The notes: generated from the sequence alone by a model not told the origin. A stretch of DNA of 64,000 nucleotides from Parasedimentitalea denitrificans (GCF_011813015.1 NZ_QHLQ01000016.1:1-64000); one strand, 5' to 3'. Counted from the stretch's first letter, positions 26,683 to 35,512 are shown. Program-made: numbers and translations.

Positions 26683-27765
26683 TTATGGGTAAATCGCGGT
26701 CCAGAAGGCCTGATCTACATGTTCTTCGGCGCTTTCGTTTAGGTGTTTTGCGACCGTTTGCGAGGTCACTGGGCACCCCAGCTCATCCGACTTTGCGGCA
26801 ATTTGTTGGGCAACATCAGATCTGGCGCGGCGTGGGTCGTAAGAATACCCATCAACAGCCGCTGCCAACAGCGCCTTCTGCAAGCTGTTGAGGCGTCTTG
26901 TCAGTGCCGCCTTTTCACGGGGATTTTCCGGATCAGTCTTAAGTCTTGCGGTCTCTTTCTTGAGGCGTTCAATTTCTACCGCCTGGCCGTCAGTCGATAC
27001 TGACTTTTCTGCGGCTTCCAGTTCCTCAATTCGGTCGGTCTTCGTCTTGACGTCCTGCCGTAATTTCTCATTCTCGATGGTTAGGGCCGCCAATTGGTCG
27101 GCCTCGATGCTTTCGATGATGGAGCTCTTGAGACCAACAGCGCGCCACCACGCCTCCGAGACGATGTACCCGCACTTATTAAGCCATAGAATATAATCTC
27201 CGGGAGCCGCTTCTTCCGAGATGTCTCCGACTTTCGCTGCCCGCTCCAGCATTTGGAAACGGTCTTCGCGCTCGCGAATTGTTTCGCCGGTCTCCGGTGC
27301 CTCGCCGCGCCAGCCATCCGTTGTGAATGGATCAAAGTTCAGCGACAGGTCAATTGCCTCTCGTGGCGTCCAATAGGGCTTTCGTGCCCACTTGTTGATC
27401 AAGCGTCGCTCTTGCTGCAAGTATGCGTCAGAGAGCATTTCCCCGCGGTTGAAAGCGAAGTGCTGTCCATCAAAACCAGTTGGCCCTTCGGGTGTTATCG
27501 CCAGCCACCAATCACTGTGAAAAGGCATGTCGTTCTTTTCGCCCCACCATAACCATTGCTTGGGTGTCGCTGCTCGCATGCCATCGCGTTCTGTCCGTTC
27601 CAGTAGCGACTGTAGCGATTGCAGACTGTCCTGATCGGCATCAGCGACCGGAGTGATGCCTGCCGCGAGAGCTACGGCCTCATTCATGGTCCAGAGTTTT
27701 CGATAAATCCAAGCCTGCATCAGGCTTTCCGTGGGCCGGGCTGGGTTGATCATCGAGTCAGTCAC
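26683..27765 (-). CDS. Island protein of unknown function with C-terminal coiled coil
   Basis: A 360-residue protein that I recognise only as a common neighbour of P4-type integrases and AlpA in alphaproteobacterial islands. The N-terminal half is tryptophan-rich (QWLWWGEKNDMPFHSDWW; YWTPREAIDLSLNFDPF). Residues about 220-300 form a coiled coil rich in Glu/Lys (AALTIENEKLRQDVKTK...), and the C-terminus ends in a short helical domain. No enzyme motif is visible. It overlaps the integrase stop by eight bases and therefore follows it in the same transcript. A DNA-binding or structural accessory role is possible but unproven. Confidence 0.65.
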   Translation of the reverse strand: MTDSMINPARPTESLMQAWIYRKLWTMNEAVALAAGITPVADADQDSLQSLQSLLERTERDGMRAATPKQWLWWGEKNDMPFHSDWWLAITPEGPTGFDGQHFAFNRGEMLSDAYLQQERRLINKWARKPYWTPREAIDLSLNFDPFTTDGWRGEAPETGETIREREDRFQMLERAAKVGDISEEAAPGDYILWLNKCGYIVSEAWWRAVGLKSSIIESIEADQLAALTIENEKLRQDVKTKTDRIEELEAAEKSVSTDGQAVEIERLKKETARLKTDPENPREKAALTRRLNSLQKALLAAAVDGYSYDPRRARSDVAQQIAAKSDELGCPVTSQTVAKHLNESAEEHVDQAFWTAIYP

Positions 27766-28963
27766 GGTTTGGTCCTTCCAGCTTCATTTTATCCAGAGTA
27801 TCGGCCCACCACTGCGCGAGCTTCACACGCTCATCCCAATGCTGGCCACGTGCATAAGCGCGCCGGATTTCATTTTTCTCAACATGCGCAAGGGCGCGTT
27901 CAATTGCATCAGGGTGCCACAGGCCAGCTTCGTTAGCCAACGTGGAGAACACAGCTCGGAACCCATGGGCGGTCATTTCTTCCTTGCTGTAGCCCATGCG
28001 CCGGAGAGCCGCATTCAGAGTATTGTCACTCATCGCCCGCTGAGAAGAGCGTACAGATGGGAAAACCAGTTTTCCCCAGCCAGTTAGTTCTCTCAAGTCT
28101 TTCAGAATGCCCAGCGCTTGGCGCGGCAAGGGCAGCGCGTGCGGGCGACGCATTTTGGCGCGATGCGACGGAATGGTCCAAATGGCGCCGGTTTCGTCTA
28201 TCTCTTCCCATTCAGCCAAACGCAGCTCTCCAGGTCGCACTGCTGTAATCGACAAAAGTTGCAACCCAAGCTTGGTGGTTCTTTGACCTGAGAAGCCATC
28301 AATCGCGCGAAGCAGCTCTCCAACTTGTTTGGGATCCGTGATGGCGGCACGATGGTTGATTTTGGGACGAATGAGTGCACCCTTAAGACCGTAAGTCGGG
28401 TCGTTCTCAGCTTTGCCCAGTGCAATGGCGTAGCGGAAGACCGCACCTGCCGCGGATCGCATTCGCACAGCGCTCTCGTGGTTTCCTTTGCGCTCAACCT
28501 TGCGCAGTGGCACTAGAACATCCTGAGCCGTAATGTGCGAAACTGGCATCGCGCCTATGTCGCTATTCAGCAATCGGTGGAACCATTCAGTTTTCTTAAG
28601 TGTGGCTTTGGCTCGACCTTCTTGCCGTTTTTTCTCTAGAAGTTCCGCAGCCAGTTTTGAAAATATGTCGTTCTGTTCTGCTGCTTCCTGGTGCTTCTGG
28701 GCCTTACGGTGGGCAGATGGGTCTTCGCCACATGCGACTAGGCCTCGCGCGTCGTCTCGCAACTTGCGCGCATCTGCCAGTGTTATGTCGGGGTATTTGC
28801 CCAGCGCCAGGAGCTTTTCTTTTCCATGCAAGCGGTATTTGAAGCGCCAGAGTTTGGATCCGCTTGGGTTCACCAGAAGATACAACCCGTCAAAGTCCGC
28901 TTGCTTGAAAGGTTTGCCCTCGGACTTAATCGCTCGAATCTTCGCGTCACTTAAAACGGCCAT
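27758..28963 (-). CDS. P4-type tyrosine integrase
   Basis: A 401-residue integrase with the N-terminal DUF4102-type arm-binding domain (LSDAKIRAIKSEGKPFKQADFDGLYLLVNPSGSKLWRFKYR), a core-binding domain, and a catalytic domain with Arg in AVRPGELRLAEW, HGFRAVFSTL and ALAHVEKNEIRRAYAR carrying the tyrosine. All catalytic residues are visible. Integrases of this family normally insert at tRNA 3' ends and lie beside the att site. Here the att copy (29125-29147) is about 160 bases upstream, with candidate arm sites in between. It is the most likely integrase of element I. The start ATG at 28963 is inside an inverted tacccc repeat, hinting at autoregulation. Confidence 0.9.
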   Translation of the reverse strand: MAVLSDAKIRAIKSEGKPFKQADFDGLYLLVNPSGSKLWRFKYRLHGKEKLLALGKYPDITLADARKLRDDARGLVACGEDPSAHRKAQKHQEAAEQNDIFSKLAAELLEKKRQEGRAKATLKKTEWFHRLLNSDIGAMPVSHITAQDVLVPLRKVERKGNHESAVRMRSAAGAVFRYAIALGKAENDPTYGLKGALIRPKINHRAAITDPKQVGELLRAIDGFSGQRTTKLGLQLLSITAVRPGELRLAEWEEIDETGAIWTIPSHRAKMRRPHALPLPRQALGILKDLRELTGWGKLVFPSVRSSQRAMSDNTLNAALRRMGYSKEEMTAHGFRAVFSTLANEAGLWHPDAIERALAHVEKNEIRRAYARGQHWDERVKLAQWWADTLDKMKLEGPNRD

Positions 28964-29014
28964 GGGGGTATGTTCCTAGCTACCTCAGGGCACGTACCCC
29001 CAACTATACCCCCA
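28961..29014. repeat. tacccc repeats between P4 integrase and att
   Basis: gtacccccaa (28994-29003) and atacccccaa (29006-29015) lie head to tail, with an inverted catgggggtatg (28961-28972) over the integrase start. They match the pair at 757-779 at the far end of element I. This fits arm-type integrase binding sites and possible autorepression of the integrase gene. Confidence 0.5.
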
Positions 29015-29124
29015 ATCAGGGTGGATTGAGCTGCACGTGGCAGGACAACATGAGACAACTCGTTCCACAAAGCCCTGTGAATACAGGTTACTATCGTACT
29101 ACTATGGACGCAATTGGAAGTTAA

Positions 29125-29147
29125 AATGGTGCCCAGGGGCGGAATCG
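29125..29147. repeat. att site shared by elements I and II
   Basis: aatggtgcccaggggcggaatcg is identical over 23 bases to the 3' end of tRNA-Phe plus flank (44553-44575), in the same orientation. It is the junction of two tandem insertions: right att of element I and left att of element II. The two integrase genes closest to it (27758-28963 and 29240-30610) point away from it on opposite strands. Confidence 0.85.
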
Positions 29148-29215
29148 CTTTATTTGAAGCGCCCCCTTTAACTAATTGATTTTATGTGATTTGTGGGAAC
29201 GGAATGCAGACAAGT

Positions 29216-29237
29216 GTGTAGCAAAATGCGTAGCAAA
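29216..29237. repeat. gtgtagcaaaatg arm-type repeat, left copy
   Basis: gtgtagcaaaatgcgtagcaaa lies about 70 bases inside the left att of element II. A near copy, gtgtagcaaaatgtggagcaa, lies at 44446-44466, about 90 bases inside the right att, in the same orientation. The 'gtagcaaa' word repeats within the left copy. The placement at both ends fits integrase arm sites. Confidence 0.6.
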
Positions 29238-29239
29238 TC

Positions 29240-30610
29240 ATGGAGTGCAAAGTGGGTGCATCCGGAAAGAAAATCCCGCCGAATATGGGGCTCAGGAATG
29301 GTATTTGGCACCTTCGGATGAGGGTCCCCTCTCGTTACAAATCGGTGGAGTCAAAATCTGAACTTCACCGATCCTTGTACACCGGCGATTTCGAGGAAGC
29401 GATCACCCGCAGAGGGGTCATCAAAACTCAGGTATTGGCTGAACTCAACGCAAAGCTCGCAGGCAAAGATCCTTCGCCAGCAAATCACTTCGAGGCAATC
29501 GCCCAATTGGCCACCTCCCGGAATTTCACTTACCGGACGGCAAATGAACTACAAACTGCTGGTCCTGCCGCTATTATGGAGCGTGTGTTGAACCTATTCG
29601 GAAACAAAGACACAGCCCAATCAGAAGCAGCGACAGCCCTCCTGGGAGGAATTGAGAGACCAAAACTGACGATTACGGAAGTCGCGGAAAAAATGCACCA
29701 ATGGTATCCTGAAAATGTCAAAAACAAAGCGGCGAAGGCAAAGAAGACGTGGAAAGCACAGTGGACGAGACCAGCTTCCAAAGTCGTAAACCTTCTGGGA
29801 TATGATCCGGTTTTCCACGAAATTTCACGTTCGGAAGCCGTCTCGCTCCGGGACGCCTTGAAGGACAGGGTCATCGACGAAGACATGTTGGGAAAATCGG
29901 CTCAGAAGGAACTGCGATTGTTGAATACCTTGTGGGAGAGGTTTCATAATCATTTGGGTGTAGATGATCGTGTGATGCCGCCTTCCCCCTTCTACAACCT
30001 GGGAAAAGGGTTTGGGGCACTTGATGATGAAGACAGTAGGAAGCTGGAAGTGCCCACCGAAATCATCCGGGACAAGATCGTCGCGCCCGGAGCACTCGAT
30101 TTCATGAATGATGAACTGCGCGACATCACTCTTGTCTTGGCCGAAACCGGGGCTCGTCAATCGGAAATCACTGACCTGCCTCCACATTCCATTTTCCTTG
30201 ACGATCCAATTCCACACTGCTGGGTCCGGAAGGAAACCGGCGAGTGGGCAAGAGAGATTAAGAATAAGCCAAGCAAGCGAAAAATCCCGCTTGTTGGTGT
30301 TGCATTGGAGGCCTTCCAAAGGAACCCTGATGGGTTTCCGAGATACCGTTACAAAGGCACTTATTCAGCGGCTGCCAACAAGGTGCTTCATGAGAAAAAG
30401 ATTCTGCCTGAGGACATCACTATCGGCGGCCTTCGCCATACCTTCGAAACACGGATGGAAGACGCCGGCTATCAGAATGATGTGCGCGCCGGAATGATGG
30501 GGCATTCTGTCAAGAAAGCGCGTGGTCGGGAAGTGTATGGCAACGAAATGCCACTCGAGAAGAAACTCGCGATACTGCACAATGTTATGTTCAATCCAAG
30601 CACAAGATAA
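29240..30610 (+). CDS. Tyrosine integrase of element II
   Basis: A phage-type integrase of up to 456 residues. The N-terminus GLRNGIWHLRMRVPSRYKS resembles the DUF6538 arm-binding region common in Rhodobacterales integrases. The catalytic domain has Arg in LAETGARQSEITDLPP, the box GLRHTFETRM and MGHSVKKARGREVYG with histidine and tyrosine. The ATG at 29240 follows directly on the arm-type repeat; ATG 29285 (MGLRNG), with GGAAAG upstream, may be the real start. It lies 90 bases inside the left att copy, the typical position of an island's own integrase. Confidence 0.88.
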   Translation: MECKVGASGKKIPPNMGLRNGIWHLRMRVPSRYKSVESKSELHRSLYTGDFEEAITRRGVIKTQVLAELNAKLAGKDPSPANHFEAIAQLATSRNFTYRTANELQTAGPAAIMERVLNLFGNKDTAQSEAATALLGGIERPKLTITEVAEKMHQWYPENVKNKAAKAKKTWKAQWTRPASKVVNLLGYDPVFHEISRSEAVSLRDALKDRVIDEDMLGKSAQKELRLLNTLWERFHNHLGVDDRVMPPSPFYNLGKGFGALDDEDSRKLEVPTEIIRDKIVAPGALDFMNDELRDITLVLAETGARQSEITDLPPHSIFLDDPIPHCWVRKETGEWAREIKNKPSKRKIPLVGVALEAFQRNPDGFPRYRYKGTYSAAANKVLHEKKILPEDITIGGLRHTFETRMEDAGYQNDVRAGMMGHSVKKARGREVYGNEMPLEKKLAILHNVMFNPSTR

Positions 30611-30822
30611 GTGTACCACCGACGCAAACTTGGCCTTTCTCACCCATAAGTGTTCCTCGACACTGCATGGGACATCTGAATTGCCGACATTCCGGAAGCG
30701 ACAGGTATTTGCGGGTAGATTAAAGGAATCCTATGTGCGGCAACGAGAACTGACTGGCTGTGGCCTGCTGGACCTCGCCGAGCGCACTGCTGTGTCATCA
30801 GCCAACTTCAGGGGCTACTCCA

Positions 30823-30963
30823 AGAGAGACCAAGATGGCACCGCTCGATACTAATCTTCTGATTTATCGCGCGCAACGACATCCATTACCCGCGGAGGCA
30901 GAACGTGCTGCTGCGAGGCCGGCGCCAATGCCGCACTTACAGAACCTGAGCGGATGACTTGAG
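30823..30963 (+). pseudogene. Broken small gene, copy 1 (MAP-DTNLL family)
   Basis: From ATG 30835 the frame reads MAPLDTNLLIYRAQRHPLP then AEAERAAARPAPMP and runs into a stop after a deletion. The sequence around it is closely similar at base level to 33297-33518, beginning at agagagacca and ending at gagcggatgacttgagg. Copy 1 lacks the middle part. The 'gactactc-caagagagacc' leader also differs. The function of the original small protein is unknown to me. The 30611-30822 stretch before it shows no other gene. Confidence 0.6.
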
Positions 30964-31006
30964 GATATGCCGCCAAACATCATGTGATTATTGAGGGTAC
31001 GCCGGA

Positions 31007-31474
31007 CTAACCAAGAAAGTTCTCGATTGGCTCATTCTCAAAATCAGCAAGTGCTACGCTAAGTGCATCCTTGTCTGTTTTGAAACGCTCATCGGGGATA
31101 ATAGATGTACCCATGGAGTTGATGATCTCCAAAATCCACTCTGGTTCATCAATCCCTCGGTAGATACTGATCTCAAACGGGTGCCCTTCCACGAGCAACT
31201 TCTGGCATAGGGGACTGTCAATGATGGGATAGTCGTCCTCGTCCGCAAACATGTCTGGGTTCAATCCGTGTTCCTTGAGGTAGAGAATCGCGGCTTCATA
31301 GGCAGCTTTATCGGCAACAAACACATGCGGCCATTCCACAGGTTTGCCATCGACCTCCATTTCGAGTGTCCAGGCATATGTTCCGGCCTCGCGGAATATC
31401 TCGATATCCACATCATGGCTGCCAATGATAAGGGATTGGCTAAAATCGCTGTATTCGAAATCAGTTGAAAGCAT
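31007..31474 (-). CDS. Acidic hypothetical protein with internal duplication
   Basis: 155 residues, strongly acidic, with no membrane segment and no enzyme motif I recognise. The two halves look like repeats of one unit: HDVDIEIFREAGTYAWTLEMEVDG followed by VFVADKAAYEAAILYL, against HPFEISIYRGIDEPEWILEIINS followed by RFKTDKDALSVALADF. Each unit would be a small beta-beta-beta-alpha fold. It stands alone on the minus strand between the integrase and a divergent DUF6155-like gene. It could be an immunity- or antitoxin-like protein, but nothing in the sequence proves that. Confidence 0.65.
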   Translation of the reverse strand: MLSTDFEYSDFSQSLIIGSHDVDIEIFREAGTYAWTLEMEVDGKPVEWPHVFVADKAAYEAAILYLKEHGLNPDMFADEDDYPIIDSPLCQKLLVEGHPFEISIYRGIDEPEWILEIINSMGTSIIPDERFKTDKDALSVALADFENEPIENFLG

Positions 31475-31620
31475 GGATCACCTCTTGATCTCTTTGGCAC
31501 GTTTTCGTCGCACGGCTTTGGTGAGTCAATAGATGCCGCGCAAGCAGTTGGTTGCAAATAGGTTCCCACTCGCAAATCTCATGCATAATGTTGCCCCAAC
31601 ATACCTGTTGGTGGGAGAAA

Positions 31621-32184
31621 ATGGCTATGAGTAGTGCTAAGAAAACATGGAAGGATATCAAACCGGTGCTGTCTGGGTTTTCTTCGCCCCAGCTGCTGGG
31701 ACTGGTCCAGGACCTATATCGTTTGAATGCAGAAAACGTGTCGTTCATGCATGCCCGTTTCTTGAGCGATGGCACAAAGAAGGACCATCTTACCCCTTAC
31801 ATGGCAAGAATTCAGCGGGCGATCAGCCCAAAGCAGCCTTGGAAACAGGATATAAAACTGGCCGAAGGTAGAAAAGCCATCAGTGAGTTCAAGAAAGCCA
31901 ACGGCAACATCCGCGACACACTGACTCTCATGATCTATTTCGTCAAATGCGGCAATGATTTCACACTTGAGTTCGGGGACATTGACGAGGGCTTCTATGA
32001 TAGCTTGTCTTCAATGTTCTCGAGTGTTGCCCAAACCCTAATGAAACAGCAGGATCAGGAGTTATTTGCGGAATTTCTGCCTTCGCTTGAGGCAGAAATT
32101 GACCGCGTTGATGATCAAATCGGTTGGGGATATCCCGATGAGTTGTCAGAATACCTTGCTGACCTAAAGGACGCTTTTGAATAA
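31621..32184 (+). CDS. DUF6155-like hypothetical protein
   Basis: A 187-residue helical protein. KKTWKDIKPVLSGFSSPQLLGLVQDLYRLNAENVSFMHARF, followed by KAISEFKKANGNIRDTLTLMIYFVKCGNDFTLEFGDIDEGFYDSLSSMF, is the pattern I associate with DUF6155, a family of unknown function common in islands. The start ATG at 31621 has GGGAG eight bases upstream; the open frame extends further back without support. It stands as a single gene, divergent from the acidic protein at 31007-31474. Confidence 0.7.
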   Translation: MAMSSAKKTWKDIKPVLSGFSSPQLLGLVQDLYRLNAENVSFMHARFLSDGTKKDHLTPYMARIQRAISPKQPWKQDIKLAEGRKAISEFKKANGNIRDTLTLMIYFVKCGNDFTLEFGDIDEGFYDSLSSMFSSVAQTLMKQQDQELFAEFLPSLEAEIDRVDDQIGWGYPDELSEYLADLKDAFE

Positions 32185-32333
32185 CAGCTCGCAGCGGCGC
32201 AGAACACGGTATTCACTGAGCGACACCTACGTCCCACATTTGATTTTCGATCAGGTTGTAGCGAAAAACAGGTGAGAGCTTGAAGCGGACAATATGGGGT
32301 TACTAATTGTGGTGCTCCGAGGTTGTCGGGTCG

Positions 32334-33230
32334 CTACGAAGACTGATCACTGAAAATTGCCGCGTAACGTGGTGCAAAGAATTTTGTGAAAGCCTTTACC
32401 TCGGGCCGACGATACGCTTCTGGTCCTATCAGCATCATGACTGGCCGGGATAGGTCCGAAATATTGTCAAAGCAGCGCACAAAAGCATCATCCGTGTCCG
32501 CCCACCTCGCGTGAATAAGCCCCAGACCCATGCCCGCCTTGATGGATGCGTGCAGCATCTCCAGATCACTGAATGTGTTTATGATCTGGTCAGGCGAAAC
32601 ATGGCTTACAATCCACTGGTATAAAATGTCTGGCACGTCTTCGCGCATCAACGTGACGAAGCGATGGCCATGAAATTCGTTAGAAGACCTGGGTAAGCCG
32701 AATTTGTCCGCATAATTTTGCGTCCCGTAGAGAGCGAAATGTTCCGTACCGATCTTCCGGCCGATCAAGTTCTCATCTGGATCGCTCATCGCAACCCTAA
32801 ACGCTATGTCGGCTTCGCCTTCAAGCAGATTCAAAACCCCGACGCTGTGAACGAACTCAATTGCGATCTCGGGTTGGAAGGCGGCAAATTCGGTAAATCA
32901 ATCCATAGTTTGATCCGAGAAATATCCCGGAGACGTGATGCGGATCGGTTTCGGTTTCGCCAACTCCCGCGCTTTGGCAGCGAAGCTTTCAGATGCTTTT
33001 TCAAGAATTTCAGCAAACTGGACCAGACTGTGGGCCTGCGCAGTTGGCTTGAAGCCTCGCGTATCCCGCTCAAACAGTATTAGGCCGGTCTGGTGTTCTA
33101 ACTCGTCAATGCGCCGTGCTACCGTCGGCTGCGCAACACCCAGCTTGCGTGAAGCCGCCAACGTCGAGCCCTCCCTGAACACCACCAGAAAAACGCGCGC
33201 GTCCGACCAATTCCAGAATTCGGTCTTCAT
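32334..33230 (-). pseudogene. LysR-family regulator interrupted by an in-frame TGA
   Basis: The N-terminal part (from ATG 33230: MKTEFWNWSDARVFLVVFREGSTLAASRKLGVAQPTVARRIDELE) is a clear LTTR winged helix. The frame stops at TGA 32898-32900 right after DQTMD, and the same frame continues without shift into an effector domain (FTEFAAFQPEIAIEFVHSVGVLNLLEGEADIAFRVA...) to 32334. Without that one codon the protein would be about 298 residues, the normal LTTR length. So this is a nonsense mutation, a sequencing error, or rarely readthrough. No obvious target gene remains next to it. Confidence 0.85.
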
Positions 33231-33296
33231 TATTGTAGAACAGCACAATTTTTTACATAATACCACCAGCGTCGGTTGTGGCTCATCCTGCAGGAA

Positions 33297-33518
33297 AGGA
33301 GAGAGACCATGATGGCACCGTTTGATACTAATCTTCTGAAGTACAGCGCCCAACGGCATCAATTACCCACGGAGGCAGAACGTGCTGCTGCGAGGCTGAC
33401 GCCAAGGCCGCACGAAATCTGTCGGTGGATCTCTTCCTGGTGGTCGGCACTTACAACGCTGTCCACACGTCGATTGAAGCCAGCGCCGCGCTGACGGAAC
33501 TTGAGCGGATGACTTGAG
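33297..33518 (+). pseudogene. Broken small gene, copy 2 (MAP-DTNLL family)
   Basis: From ATG 33309/33312 the frame reads MAPFDTNLLKYSAQRHQLP then TEAERAAARLTPRP. A second frame continues as LSVDLFLVVGTYNAVHTSIEASAALTELERMT to the TGA at 33515-33517. The two pieces belong together but are out of register by a small indel. A GGAGAGA ribosome site precedes the start. It is the fuller of two diverged copies 2.5 kb apart (see 30823-30963). The product is unknown. Confidence 0.6.
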
Positions 33519-33662
33519 GCAGTGCGGCTGAACACAGTGAATGATGATGCTCAAAATCAGCATCCGCATTCAACTGATCTTGGTTATGTCTTTTAAGGTA
33601 CGCAGAGTTAGCCCGTTTAGATCGCACGCCGGACGCTTAAGCGTTCCGCGTCTTTCGCGTTC

Positions 33663-33944
33663 TTATTTTTCTTCTGCGAATGTCTCGCCCTCCGCTCGGC
33701 ACGCCGCTCGATATCTCTCGATCACATCTTCTTCAGGTATTTCGCCCGAAGGCGACTCCATTGCATCCACTTCACTGACCGTCAGCTTAGCTCGCAAAGC
33801 AATGTCTTCTATTTCGAGACCAGCCTTCTTGCGAACGACGCGCAGCTTGATGGCCAGATCTCGTTTCTCTGCATGATCTTCAAGAAAACGTTTCAGCCCA
33901 GGATTTGTGTCGGTCAGTTCTTTTTTGAGTTCGTGTCGATCCAT
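33663..33944 (-). CDS. Small XRE-like HTH protein
   Basis: 93 residues, with an XRE-type helix-turn-helix in KLRVVRKKAGLEIEDIALRAKLTVSEVDAMESPSGEIPEEDVIERY (about residues 33-78). The same layout, including the P-S-G-(E/D)-(I/M)-P turn, occurs in the 109-residue protein at 40031-40360. It is the last gene of a minus-strand operon and its start lies 31 bases inside the 3' end of the exonuclease gene. It could autoregulate the operon or be the antitoxin-like partner; no proof is visible. Confidence 0.68.
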   Translation of the reverse strand: MDRHELKKELTDTNPGLKRFLEDHAEKRDLAIKLRVVRKKAGLEIEDIALRAKLTVSEVDAMESPSGEIPEEDVIERYRAACRAEGETFAEEK

Positions 33945-34501
33945 TTCTTTCTCTCTTTCTTCGGCATCCCCGCACGATAAGCATACGCGAGATTGGCTGC
34001 GTCTTCGTCCGCTCTGTGAGTGTTTCTGCGCGAGCGCATTGAGTTATAGCACTTATGCAAACGACCTGGCGCAACGATGCCGTCTTGTGAAAATGCCTCC
34101 CATAGAATTCGATCGAAATCATCTATCTGCGCATGCCGTTCCTCTTTGACCGTACCTGTCAGGCGATCAAGCCAGCGCTGGTCGAATTCCGGTGCGTCGC
34201 TCACAAGCGTCTGATCACCAACTGCCTCAATCAACCATTGAGCGATTTCTTCAGCTGATTCAGCATTGTCTAATTCACTGAATGGAATATTATGAACGGC
34301 GGCGCTCACCTCTGACCAATCATCCTGATCCCAGCTGTTGTGCGGCTTGATCAGTTTGCTCCGGATCTCAACCCGACGGTCCTCAACCCAGGCGATTCCA
34401 ACCTCAATCGGCCAGCTCCTCGGACTTAAGCTCGATGCTTCAAAATCAATGAAAACCGGGCTGTGAACGCAATCTTTGGGGATCTCGATGATTTCACTCA
34501 T
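33914..34501 (-). CDS. DEDDh-type 3'-5' exonuclease-like protein
   Basis: 195 residues from ATG 34501 (MSEIIEIPKDCV). The exonuclease motifs are visible in order: Exo I FIDFEASSL (DxE), Exo II near SDAPEFDQRW and Exo III HRADEDAANLAYAY (HxAxxD). This makes it a compact RNase T/epsilon-like nuclease acting on 3' ends of RNA or single-stranded DNA. Start and stop overlap the neighbours (ATGA with the upstream gene, 31 bases with the HTH gene), so the set is tightly coupled. A lone small DEDDh nuclease coupled to an XRE protein in an island may be a defence or toxin module; that is inference. Confidence 0.78.
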   Translation of the reverse strand: MSEIIEIPKDCVHSPVFIDFEASSLSPRSWPIEVGIAWVEDRRVEIRSKLIKPHNSWDQDDWSEVSAAVHNIPFSELDNAESAEEIAQWLIEAVGDQTLVSDAPEFDQRWLDRLTGTVKEERHAQIDDFDRILWEAFSQDGIVAPGRLHKCYNSMRSRRNTHRADEDAANLAYAYRAGMPKKERKKWIDTNSKKN

Positions 34502-34857
34502 CCAATCACTCCAAGCATTTCCATTTTCTCGTGGGCTGATGCCTGTTCTTTGCGAATAGCGATGTCGAGAATATCGCCACCATTCCACACAATTTTCAGC
34601 CCAATTTTCGGAATCGCATCTTTCACGAAGATCTTCACAGCAGATCGGACTTCTTTGTCATTGTGAAACACAGCAAAGTTTGAGACCTCATCCAAATCAG
34701 ATAGGTGATGCTGTTCAAATTCGACATAAGCCTTGAAGCGCTCGCCGATTATATCCTTCAAGATCCGCAGTTTCCGAGCGCGCTCTTCGCGCGCAGGACG
34801 TTCAAGTTCTTCGAGCCGCTCGCGCCTCTTTTTTTCCTCGTCAAACTGACTGGTCAT
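34498..34857 (-). CDS. Hypothetical protein of the exonuclease operon
   Basis: 119 residues. The N-terminal third is a highly charged helix (DEEKKRRERLEELERPAREERARKLRILKDII). The rest is a small alpha/beta domain (FKAYVEFEQHHLSDLDEVSNFAVFHNDKEVRSAVKIFVKDAIPKIGLKIVW). I do not recognise a family. It overlaps both neighbours by four bases (ATGA), so its stoichiometry is tied to the small protein before it and the exonuclease after it. Confidence 0.6.
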   Translation of the reverse strand: MTSQFDEEKKRRERLEELERPAREERARKLRILKDIIGERFKAYVEFEQHHLSDLDEVSNFAVFHNDKEVRSAVKIFVKDAIPKIGLKIVWNGGDILDIAIRKEQASAHEKMEMLGVIG

Positions 34858-35078
34858 TTTTCTAAGTTGAAGAACGCCAAGTCTTCATCACTCATGTCGC
34901 GCGGATCTCCGTTGGACTCTTCGATAGGCTTCAGAATCGCGATAACTTCATCGCTTGATTTATCGCCTGAGATCTTGCCAGCCGCGGCCTGCAGCGCTTC
35001 AGCGTTCTCGAGACCGAGATCAGCAAAAACATTGCCAGATTCGTCAGTGACTTCAAATTCTGATGGTTCCTTGCTCAT
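34854..35078 (-). CDS. Small acidic protein, first gene of the exonuclease operon
   Basis: 74 residues starting MSKEPSEFEVTDESGNVFADLGLENAEAL. The GNVFADLGL segment resembles the N-terminus of XRE-type antitoxins of the HigA-like group, but the HTH that should follow is absent and the rest is acidic and helical. The start is preceded by GGAGAATTCAGCC. It might be a truncated or degenerate antitoxin. The upstream 35079-35512 stretch shows no other gene. Confidence 0.5.
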   Translation of the reverse strand: MSKEPSEFEVTDESGNVFADLGLENAEALQAAAGKISGDKSSDEVIAILKPIEESNGDPRDMSDEDLAFFNLEK

Positions 35079-35512
35079 GGCTGAATTCTCCGACTGTTCA
35101 CCTGAATATAGTCGTCAAATCGGAGATCACCGAGAGGTCATGCTGCAACCAAGGAAATATATTTGGTTGCAGACCAAGGGCACTCTGAAGTCATCTTATG
35201 CTCCATAAACACTACGGTGTGATGGGTTGGGTAATACTTATATTTCAATGACAGCATTGGCGTATAGCCAGCCCCCGTAGCAGTGCCATAGAAAAAAAGG
35301 GACCCTGGAAAAAGCAAGAAACTTCTTGCAATAACCTACAGTGAACAACGCAAGAATCATTTCCTTAATAGTTACAATGTCTTGAAGAAGGAATTCGACA
35401 TCAATTTCTGGATCATTAGGGCGGAAAGCACAGTCCGCATGCAACACAAATCAGGATGTCAAAATCTTCCAAATCAACGTACTCGCCGGACCTCAAAAGA
35501 GAAAAATAATCT
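35079..35512. other. Spacer without recognisable genes
   Basis: No frame here has convincing coding character or a ribosome site. The 35105-35170 part, directly upstream of the exonuclease operon, is the likely promoter region. A palindromic or terminator signal could not be identified with confidence. Confidence 0.4.

Noticed and set aside
30611..30822. Possible gene between the element II integrase and copy 1 of the broken small gene
   Set aside because: Frames are short, without ribosome site or family pattern; probably decayed sequence.
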